From contig NZ_SNYH01000005.1 of the NCBI RefSeq assembly GCF_004363005.1, positions 186,001-250,000 on the forward strand: a stretch of DNA of 64,000 bases. The letters are read 5' to 3'. The notes under the pieces were generated by a model. That model searched no databases, was not told where the DNA came from, and was given only the letters and a program-made list of their open reading frames with translations. This document shows positions 47,723-52,879 of this stretch, piece after piece. Every line of letters starts with the position of its first letter. Within the stretch, counting starts at the first letter, position 1. A program made the translations under genes and the position numbers. Origin of the DNA: Tenacibaculum caenipelagi (lineage in GTDB: Bacteria; Bacteroidota; Bacteroidia; Flavobacteriales; Flavobacteriaceae).

Positions 47723-47756
47723 GACACAGACCTTGAGTGTCTTTAAATGATCAAGG
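47723..47756 (+). ncRNA. Repeated leader element copy 2 (pseudoknot)
   Basis: S1 GACAC (47723-47727), S2 CCTTGA (47731-47736), S1' GTGTC (47737-47741), loop TTTAAATGA, S2' TCAAGG (47751-47756). The 5' CGCG hairpin is absent in this copy. It begins just 22 bases after the transporter stop and ends 27 bases before the next ATG. Confidence 0.65.
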
Positions 47757-47783
47757 GGTAATCAAATATTTTAATTTTTAATT

Positions 47784-47975
47784 ATGAAAAAGCAAATTTT
47801 AAACTTAGGTAAAGCTTTAAACAAAGTTGAACAAAAATCTTTTTGGGGTGGTTTTGGCTCTGTAGATGAAAATGATCGCTGTTTTTGTCTAATACAAAAA
47901 GGAGGTCAATTTTATGCGCATTACGTTGACTGCTATAGTACATGTCCTGATGGAAGTGATCCTTTACAATATTAA
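47784..47975 (+). CDS. Double-glycine leader, Cys-rich peptide precursor 8
   Basis: 63 residues. Leader MKKQILNLGKALNKVEQ then KSFWGG. The core FGSVDENDRCFCLIQKGG... VDCYSTCPDGSDPLQY has four cysteines and resembles precursor 5 (CFC and CPDG). First gene after the transporter. Confidence 0.82.
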   Translation: MKKQILNLGKALNKVEQKSFWGGFGSVDENDRCFCLIQKGGQFYAHYVDCYSTCPDGSDPLQY

Positions 47976-47998
47976 TCTATAATTATAATCTTATGAAA

Positions 47999-48190
47999 AT
48001 GAAAAAGCAAATTTTAAGCTTAGGGAAAAACTTAAGTAAATTAGAACAAAAGCAAATAAGAGGTGGCGGTTTAGGGTCTACTTGTGATCTTATTGAAGGA
48101 CAATGCAAAGGTTGTTGCGAAATAGGTTCAGATGGTGGATGTTATGCTGTTATTGATAAACGATGTGATCCAGGCCCTGCAGATTTTTAG
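47999..48190 (+). CDS. Double-glycine leader, Cys-rich peptide precursor 9
   Basis: 63 residues from the ATG at 47999; an ATG at 47993 would add Met-Lys. Leader MKKQILSLGKNLSKLEQ then KQIRGG. The core GLGSTCDLIEGQCKGCCEIG and so on has six cysteines with one vicinal pair. 23 bases after precursor 8. Confidence 0.82.
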   Translation: MKKQILSLGKNLSKLEQKQIRGGGLGSTCDLIEGQCKGCCEIGSDGGCYAVIDKRCDPGPADF

Positions 48191-48275
48191 TCGTTAGACC
48201 CGAAAAGTTACAAATAGAAAAACGATTTTAAATATAGACAATTAAACAAAATCTAAATAAAACACGACATTAAAA

Positions 48276-48327
48276 ATTCTTTCGCGAAGAATAGACATAA
48301 ACCTTGAGTGTCTTTAAATGGTCGAGG
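48276..48327 (+). ncRNA. Repeated leader element copy 3 (hairpin plus pseudoknot)
   Basis: Hairpin ATTCT/AGAAT around TTCGCGA, then S1 GACAT (48294-48298), S2 CCTTGA (48302-48307), S1' GTGTC, loop TTTAAATGG, S2' TCGAGG (48322-48327). Both base changes relative to copy 2 keep G-T pairs. It ends 26 bases before the ATG. The 85 bases before it show no other feature. Confidence 0.65.
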
Positions 48328-48353
48328 ATTAATTAATATTTAATTTTTTAATC

Positions 48354-48539
48354 ATGAAAAAATCAATTTTAACCTTAGGTAAAGCTTTAAACAAGGTTGA
48401 ACAACAACAAATTAATGGTGGATATATAGAAGCTACATGTGAAGATTTAGGATGGAATAGTTATACATGTAACCGATGTGAATGGGACTATGATAGTTCT
48501 TGTTGGCTACAAAGTGGATATAGAAAATGTTGTTTTTAA
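48354..48539 (+). CDS. Double-glycine leader, Cys-rich peptide precursor 10
   Basis: 61 residues. Leader MKKSILTLGKALNKVEQ then QQINGG. The core YIEATCEDLGWNSYTCNRC and so on, ending RKCCF, has six cysteines and three tryptophans. First gene of the third run. Confidence 0.82.
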   Translation: MKKSILTLGKALNKVEQQQINGGYIEATCEDLGWNSYTCNRCEWDYDSSCWLQSGYRKCCF

Positions 48540-48557
48540 TCTTAAAAATTAATAATC

Positions 48558-48749
48558 ATGAAAAAATCAATTTTAACCTTAGGTAAAGTTTTAAATAAAA
48601 TAGAGCAAAAAACTATAAATGGAGGAGGTCACCCTGCTTGTTACTCACATAGTGACTGTCCTGGAACAATGGGTTGTTGTAATGGTGGTTATGGAGAAAT
48701 GGGTATATGCTTAACCTTTGATCAATATCAAAAATACTGTAACCTTTAA
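48558..48749 (+). CDS. Double-glycine leader, Cys-rich peptide precursor 11
   Basis: 63 residues. Leader MKKSILTLGKVLNKIEQ then KTINGG. The core GHPACYSHSDCPGTMGCCNG and so on has six cysteines in the order C-x5-C-x5-CC, close to the common plan of knottin-like peptides (C..C..CC..C..C). The knot is not proven from sequence. Confidence 0.82.
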   Translation: MKKSILTLGKVLNKIEQKTINGGGHPACYSHSDCPGTMGCCNGGYGEMGICLTFDQYQKYCNL

Positions 48750-48759
48750 TATAGCAATA

Positions 48760-48942
48760 ATGAAAAAAGAAATTCTAAATTTAGGAAAAAGCTTAAGTCA
48801 AGCTAAACAAAAGCTAATTTTTGGAGGTACAGATGAATACGGGGTCTGTAAAGAAAAGTTCGGATTCTTTTGCGGTGTAGATGGACATGTATGCTGCAAT
48901 TATATGTGTGTGTTACCTTCTCACTCTGCTTGTAACTCCTAA
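48760..48942 (+). CDS. Double-glycine leader, Cys-rich peptide precursor 12
   Basis: 60 residues from the MKK ATG at 48760. A longer in-frame start at 48718 lies inside precursor 11 and is rejected. Leader MKKEILNLGKSLSQAKQ then KLIFGG. The core TDEYGVCKEKFGFFCGVDG and so on has six cysteines, again C..C..CC..C..C. Confidence 0.82.
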   Translation: MKKEILNLGKSLSQAKQKLIFGGTDEYGVCKEKFGFFCGVDGHVCCNYMCVLPSHSACNS

Positions 48943-48959
48943 TAAATAAATTAATTATT

Positions 48960-49178
48960 ATGAAAAAATCAATTTTAAACTTAGGTAAAGCTCTGAATAA
49001 AATAGAGCAAAAAACTATAAATGGAGGAGGTGAATCATGCCCTCCAAGAGGATGTTATTATTCTGATGACCCTCTTAACACACCTGCAACTCTTTGTGGC
49101 ACCTGTCAAGATTACCACAGTCTTCCACAAGAATGTCAAATGAGTGTTTTAGTCAATTATAAGTGTTTTTCTAGATAA
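48960..49178 (+). CDS. Double-glycine leader, Cys-rich peptide precursor 13
   Basis: 72 residues. Leader MKKSILNLGKALNKIEQ then KTINGG. The core GESCPPRGCYYSDDPLNTP and so on has six single cysteines, ending NYKCFSR. Last of the third run; leader DNA is nearly identical to that of precursor 11. Confidence 0.82.
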   Translation: MKKSILNLGKALNKIEQKTINGGGESCPPRGCYYSDDPLNTPATLCGTCQDYHSLPQECQMSVLVNYKCFSR

Positions 49179-49210
49179 GAAAAACTTCTTAAATATAATG
49201 TTACAAAAAA

Positions 49211-49259
49211 CTTTCGCGAAGAATAGACACAAACCTTGAGTGTCTTTAAATGTTCAAGG
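49211..49259 (+). ncRNA. Repeated leader element copy 4 (pseudoknot)
   Basis: A CTTTCGCGAAGAATA upstream box with a weaker hairpin, then S1 GACAC (49226-49230), S2 CCTTGA (49234-49239), S1' GTGTC, loop TTTAAATGT, S2' TCAAGG (49254-49259). It ends 27 bases before the ATG. Confidence 0.65.
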
Positions 49260-49286
49260 ATTTTATCAAATTTTTAATTTTAAAAA

Positions 49287-49466
49287 ATGAAAAAATCAAT
49301 TTTAAGTTTAGGGAAAGCTTTAAACAGAGTAGAACAGAAACAAATTAATGGTGGAAAATTTATCTGTTGTTACAACAACCCTTCATGTCCTCCTACACAT
49401 GAAACTTCTTGTATTATTATTGCAGGTCGATGTATTTATGAACCAGATGAAGGTGTTCCGTGCTAA
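49287..49466 (+). CDS. Double-glycine leader, Cys-rich peptide precursor 14
   Basis: 59 residues. Leader MKKSILSLGKALNRVEQ then KQINGG. The core KFICCYNNPSCPPTHETSC then IIIAGRCIYEPDEGVPC has six cysteines. It resembles no other core closely. First gene of the fourth run. Confidence 0.82.
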   Translation: MKKSILSLGKALNRVEQKQINGGKFICCYNNPSCPPTHETSCIIIAGRCIYEPDEGVPC

Positions 49467-49487
49467 TACCCTTAAAACTTGTTAATT

Positions 49488-49667
49488 ATGAAAAAAGCAA
49501 TTTTAAACTTAGGGAAAAACTTAAGTAAATTAGAACAAAAACAAATTAATGGAGGAGCAATTGTTCTTTGCCCTATGGAAGTTGGTGGATGTACATGCAA
49601 CTGCTATTGGGATGAAGAAGGAAGGTGTGTAACAAACACTAGTGTTCCTACAAAACCTTGTAATTAA
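49488..49667 (+). CDS. Double-glycine leader, Cys-rich peptide precursor 15
   Basis: 59 residues from the ATG at 49488. Leader MKKAILNLGKNLSKLEQ then KQINGG. The core AIVLCPMEVGGCTCNCYWDE and so on has six cysteines, including a C-x-C-x-C run. 21 bases after precursor 14. Confidence 0.82.
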   Translation: MKKAILNLGKNLSKLEQKQINGGAIVLCPMEVGGCTCNCYWDEEGRCVTNTSVPTKPCN

Positions 49668-49704
49668 TTACTAATTTCAAGGGAAAGATAGATATATCAA
49701 ATTC

Positions 49705-49734
49705 TTTGGAGAGGGATACTCCCTCTCCTTTTAA
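49705..49734 (+). terminator. Strong GC-rich terminator before the HlyD-like gene
   Basis: GGAGAGGGA pairs perfectly with TCCCTCTCC around TAC and is followed by TTTT. It is the most GC-rich stem in the cluster, 22 bases before the adaptor gene start. Confidence 0.85.
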
Positions 49735-49750
49735 AAGCTAAAAATATTAA

Positions 49751-51040
49751 ATGCCAAACAGTACTCAAGACATAGAAATTAGAAGCGAGGAAGTTCAAGA
49801 AATTTTAACCCATGTACCAAATTGGATGATTCGTTGGGGTAACACGCTTTTTTTAGGCCTTATCTTTATGTTATTATTTATTTCATGGTTTGTAAAATAT
49901 CCTGACGTTATTTCTACTGAAGTAATGGTTACCACCTCTACACCTCCTGAAAAAATTTATGCAAAGTCAACAGGACAATTTGAAACCTTTTTAACCAGCG
50001 AAGGCAAAAGTGTTACTGAAGGAGATGTTTTAGCTATCATTGAAAATAGTGCTTCTTATAAAGATGTTTTATTATTAAAAAGTATTGTTGACACTATTAG
50101 AATGAATCAAGAAAAATTCTTTTTTCCTATTGATGATGTTCCTCCTTTAATTTTAGGTGATATTACCTCTAGCTATTCTCAATTTGAAAATGATTATTCC
50201 GAATACATTTTAAACGAAAAACTAACTCCATTCAAGTCTGAAAATTTTGCTAATCAAATGTCGGTAATTGAAGCTAAAGGAAGATTACAAATTTTATTAT
50301 CTCAAAAAGATTTAAATTTAAAAGAATTAGGATTTAAAGAAAAAGATTTAGAACGTAGTCGAAAAATGTTTGATCAAGGTGTAATTTCTGCCAAAGAAAA
50401 AGATCAAAAAGAAATAGAATACCTACAAGCAAAACGTTCTTACAAAACACTTGAATCTTCAATTTCACAAATCAGAGAATTAATTAGTAACTCCAATAAA
50501 AACCTAGAAGGAACCTCCATAAAGAAAACTCAACAAGACAGTCGATTAAAAAAGAAAGCTATACAATCGTTTTTATATCTTAAGAAAGCAATTAAAGATT
50601 GGGAAAAACAATACGCTTTAACCTCTTCTATTAATGGAAAAGTTTCTTTTTTATCCTTCTGGAATAAAAATCAAACTGTAAAAACTGGAGATTTAATTTT
50701 CACCATCATTCCTAATGAAGGGAATACTTTTATAGGAAAAATTGAAGCTCCCGCAGCTAACTCTGGTAAGATAAAAAAAGGGCAAAAAGTTCAAATAAAA
50801 CTACTGAACTACCCTTCTGATGAGTTTGGTGAAATTAATGGAAAAGTAAAATCTATTTCACTTATACCAAATGAAAAAGGGAATTACTTAATAGATGTCG
50901 AACTACCCCAGAACTTAGAAACAACATACGATAAAACGATTCCTTTTAGGCAAGAAATGAAAGGTGCTGCGGATATTGTAACAGAAGATTTACGTTTGAT
51001 AGAACGTTTTTTCTATCAACTTAAAAATATTGTCAAATAA
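49751..51040 (+). CDS. HlyD-family membrane fusion (adaptor) protein
   Basis: 429 residues: a short cytosolic N-terminus, one membrane helix at about 30-55 (TLFLGLIFMLLFISWFVKY), a biotinyl-lipoyl half motif near STGQFETFLTSEGKSVTEGD, long coiled-coil helices (about 180-270), and a beta-barrel region with FIGKIEAPAANSGKIKKGQ and VQIKLLNYPSDEFGEINGKV. It links an inner-membrane ABC exporter to an outer-membrane channel. No TolC-like gene is present in the window, so the channel must be encoded elsewhere. It lies within the peptide genes and presumably works with the C39 ABC transporter. Confidence 0.92.
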   Translation: MPNSTQDIEIRSEEVQEILTHVPNWMIRWGNTLFLGLIFMLLFISWFVKYPDVISTEVMVTTSTPPEKIYAKSTGQFETFLTSEGKSVTEGDVLAIIENSASYKDVLLLKSIVDTIRMNQEKFFFPIDDVPPLILGDITSSYSQFENDYSEYILNEKLTPFKSENFANQMSVIEAKGRLQILLSQKDLNLKELGFKEKDLERSRKMFDQGVISAKEKDQKEIEYLQAKRSYKTLESSISQIRELISNSNKNLEGTSIKKTQQDSRLKKKAIQSFLYLKKAIKDWEKQYALTSSINGKVSFLSFWNKNQTVKTGDLIFTIIPNEGNTFIGKIEAPAANSGKIKKGQKVQIKLLNYPSDEFGEINGKVKSISLIPNEKGNYLIDVELPQNLETTYDKTIPFRQEMKGAADIVTEDLRLIERFFYQLKNIVK

Positions 51041-51043
51041 AAA

Positions 51044-51095
51044 ATTCTCTCGCGAAGAATAGACACAAACCTTGAGTGTCTTTAAATGGTCAAGG
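51044..51095 (+). ncRNA. Repeated leader element copy 5 (hairpin plus pseudoknot)
   Basis: Hairpin ATTCT/AGAAT around CTCGCGA, then S1 GACAC (51062-51066), S2 CCTTGA (51070-51075), S1' GTGTC (51076-51080), loop TTTAAATGG, S2' TCAAGG (51090-51095). It starts directly after the HlyD stop codon and ends 26 bases before the ATG. Confidence 0.65.
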
Positions 51096-51121
51096 ATTAT
51101 TAAATATTAAATTTTTTAATC

Positions 51122-51301
51122 ATGAAAAAACAAATTTTAAACTTAGGTAAAGCTTTAAACAAAGCTGATCAAAAACAAATTAACGGTGGTGGTTTTGGTA
51201 GTTGTTACCAAGATGGATGGAAGTGCTGTCAAACAACCTCTAGAGGAATTGTTTTCTGCGATGCCGGAAAATGTGGGACTTACGGATGTTTTTGGTACTA
51301 A
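51122..51301 (+). CDS. Double-glycine leader, Cys-rich peptide precursor 16
   Basis: 59 residues. Leader MKKQILNLGKALNKADQ then KQINGG. The core GFGSCYQDGWKCCQTTSRG then IVFCDAGKCGTYGCFWY has six cysteines and an aromatic C-terminus. First gene of the fifth run. Confidence 0.82.
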   Translation: MKKQILNLGKALNKADQKQINGGGFGSCYQDGWKCCQTTSRGIVFCDAGKCGTYGCFWY

Positions 51302-51322
51302 ACTTAAGATTATCTTAAAATT

Positions 51323-51481
51323 ATGAAAAAATCAATTTTAAATTTAGGTAAAAAGTTAACAAAAGCAGAACAAACACAAATCAACGGAGGCAGAAAACAA
51401 TGTATGAAACCAGGAGGTACTACTTGTTTTGACTATGGATGGTTTTGTGCTGAATCTGAATGCCAAATAGGTCCTTTCTAA
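51323..51481 (+). CDS. Double-glycine leader, Cys-rich peptide precursor 17
   Basis: 52 residues. Leader MKKSILNLGKKLTKAEQ then TQINGG. The core RKQCMKPGGTTCFDYGW then FCAESECQIGPF has four cysteines. It is a clear paralogue of precursor 2, 7 kb upstream, and is followed by the same type of hairpin, so a block of gene plus hairpin was duplicated. Confidence 0.82.
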   Translation: MKKSILNLGKKLTKAEQTQINGGRKQCMKPGGTTCFDYGWFCAESECQIGPF

Positions 51482-51499
51482 AATTCAATTTAATATAGT

Positions 51500-51530
51500 A
51501 ACCATTGTCAAAAAAGTTTGGCAATGGTTT
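51500..51530 (+). other. Conserved hairpin inside the peptide cluster, copy B
   Basis: AACCATTGTCAA pairs with TTGGCAATGGTT. Two pairs differ from copy A at 44309 (T-G versus T-A in each direction), so the stem is kept while the sequence varies. Followed by a T-rich stretch and a peptide gene. Confidence 0.6.
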
Positions 51531-51546
51531 TAAACTTTTATTTATC

Positions 51547-51711
51547 ATGAAAAAATCAATTTTAAATTTAGGTAATCCTCTAAATAAAATACAACAAAAA
51601 CAAATTAATGGAGGAATTGACCCTTATTTATGCACACTTAATGACCCTTGTTATATTTTCATAGGAGCTATATGTACAGATGTATGCATGCACGAACCTA
51701 TTGGAAAGTAA
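51547..51711 (+). CDS. Double-glycine leader, Cys-rich peptide precursor 18
   Basis: 54 residues. Leader MKKSILNLGNPLNKIQQ then KQINGG, with Asn-Pro at 10-11 instead of Lys-Ala. The core IDPYLCTLNDPCYIFIGAIC then TDVCMHEPIGK has four cysteines and a hydrophobic centre. The start is chosen by leader similarity, not at the longer in-frame start 51505. Confidence 0.8.
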   Translation: MKKSILNLGNPLNKIQQKQINGGIDPYLCTLNDPCYIFIGAICTDVCMHEPIGK

Positions 51712-51772
51712 ATTTGTAATAGCTACTGTAGCTGTAAAAGAAAACAACTAAAAGTTCTCTTATAAAAAATAA

Positions 51773-51805
51773 GACATAGCACTTGAGTGTCTTTAAATAA
51801 TCAAG
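51773..51805 (+). ncRNA. Repeated leader element copy 6 (degenerate pseudoknot)
   Basis: S1 GACAT (51773-51777), S2 CTTGA (51782-51786), S1' GTGTC (51787-51791), loop TTTAAATAA, S2' TCAAG (51801-51805). The outer S2 pair is lost and the upstream box is AT-only (CTCTTATAAAAAATA). It ends 27 bases before the ATG, as in the others. Confidence 0.6.
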
Positions 51806-51832
51806 AATTATGAAATATTTATTTTTTAAACT

Positions 51833-51967
51833 ATGGAAAAGTCATTTTCAAATTTAGGCTATCTTTTAAATAAAGCACAACAAAAGCAAATAAACGGAGG
51901 TACAATTTGTAGAACAGATCTAGATTGCCCTTCAGACTCTTATTGTAGAAATAGAGTATGTGATTAA
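51833..51967 (+). CDS. Double-glycine leader, minimal Cys-rich peptide precursor 19
   Basis: 44 residues, the shortest. Leader MEKSFSNLGYLLNKAQQ then KQINGG is the most diverged at its start. The 21-residue core, TICRTDLDCPSDSYCRNRVC plus D, has four cysteines spaced C-x5-C-x5-C-x4-C. It matches the first half of precursor 4. Alone behind its own leader element. Confidence 0.8.
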   Translation: MEKSFSNLGYLLNKAQQKQINGGTICRTDLDCPSDSYCRNRVCD

Positions 51968-51988
51968 AATAATAATCACATGAAGATT

Positions 51989-52022
51989 AAAAGGTCGATT
52001 AAAAATTAATCGACCTTTTTTA
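51989..52022 (+). terminator. Terminator closing the peptide cluster
   Basis: AAAGGTCGATTAA pairs with TTAATCGACCTTT and is followed by T6. A small palindrome TTAGCA-GGCT-TGCTAA at 52054-52069 is the only other structure in the 150-base gap before the next gene. Confidence 0.85.
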
Positions 52023-52117
52023 AATTGTGATTTGTTAGAATAAAACCACTAAATTAGCAGGCTTGCTAAAATTCTAAATTTTAGGAGTTCTTTAAATTGT
52101 TAATTTAATAAAGGTAA

Positions 52118-52834
52118 ATGAATATGAGTCCGAATGATGACAGAAAAATTAGAGAAAAACTACAACAAAAAACGTGGAACGAAATAAAAACCAACGATTC
52201 ATGGGCAATTTTTAAAATCATGTCTGAATTTGTTGATGGATATGAAAAATTAAGTAAAATTGGACCTTGTGTATCTATTTTTGGATCTGCACGAACAAAA
52301 GCTAATGATCCTTATTATAAACTAGCAGAAGAAGTAGCTTATAAATTAACACAAAGTGGTTTTGGGGTAATTACAGGAGGTGGTCCTGGTATTATGGAAG
52401 CTGGTAACAAAGGAGCACATAGAGGTAAAGGAACTTCTGTTGGGTTAAACATTGAGCTTCCTTTTGAGCAACACGATAATCCTTGGGTTGACAGCGATAA
52501 AAACCTAGAATTTGATTACTTCTTTGTTCGTAAAGTTATGTTTGTAAAATATTCTCAAGGTTTCGTAGTAATGCCTGGTGGTTTTGGTACTATGGATGAG
52601 CTTTTTGAAGCTATTACCCTTATTCAAACAAAAAAAATTGGGCGTTTCCCTATTGTTTTGATTGGCACGAAATTCTGGGGTGGTTTATTAGATTGGATTA
52701 AAAACACTTTAATCGCAGAAGGAAATATTAACGAAAAAGATTTAAACTTATTTAGAATCGTTGATACAGCAGACGAAGCTGTTGAACACTTTAACAAATT
52801 CTATGCTAAATATCAGTTAAAACCAAATTTCTAA
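52118..52834 (+). CDS. LOG family protein (TIGR00730, lysine decarboxylase-like Rossmann fold)
   Basis: 238 residues. The family motifs are PGGFGTMDELFE (the PGGxGTxxE signature) and VITGGGPGIMEAGNKGA, with VSIFGSARTK at the first strand. LOG proteins hydrolyse cytokinin nucleotides or other nucleoside monophosphates to base plus ribose 5-phosphate. The physiological substrate in flavobacteria is not known. Start is the first ATG of MNMSPNDD; the second ATG lies two codons on. Confidence 0.92.
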   Translation: MNMSPNDDRKIREKLQQKTWNEIKTNDSWAIFKIMSEFVDGYEKLSKIGPCVSIFGSARTKANDPYYKLAEEVAYKLTQSGFGVITGGGPGIMEAGNKGAHRGKGTSVGLNIELPFEQHDNPWVDSDKNLEFDYFFVRKVMFVKYSQGFVVMPGGFGTMDELFEAITLIQTKKIGRFPIVLIGTKFWGGLLDWIKNTLIAEGNINEKDLNLFRIVDTADEAVEHFNKFYAKYQLKPNF

Positions 52835-52848
52835 AAATATGTATCTTT

Positions 52849-52879
52849 AAAGCTCGTTGTATTCCCAACGAGCTTTTTT
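52849..52879 (+). terminator. Terminator after the LOG gene
   Basis: AAAGCTCGTTG pairs with CAACGAGCTTT around a 6-base loop, followed by T4. It ends just before the next ATG at 52880. Confidence 0.8.

Noticed and set aside
43871..51805. preQ1, SAM-II or other known small pseudoknot riboswitch for the leader element
   Set aside because: Stem order is similar, but the loop sequence (TTTAAATG) and stems do not match the consensus I know for these classes, and the genes are unrelated to queuosine or methionine metabolism.
43947..51967. CRISPR-like repetition of a nearly identical 60-70 base unit at intervals of about 200 bases
   Set aside because: The repeated DNA is the coding sequence of the peptide leaders, in frame and starting with ATG; spacing is irregular, units encode different cores, and no cas genes are nearby.
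43947..51967. Lanthipeptide or radical-SAM RiPP cluster
   Set aside because: No modification enzyme in the window; the cores are rich in cysteine with even counts and the only redox enzyme is a disulfide-forming VKOR fusion.
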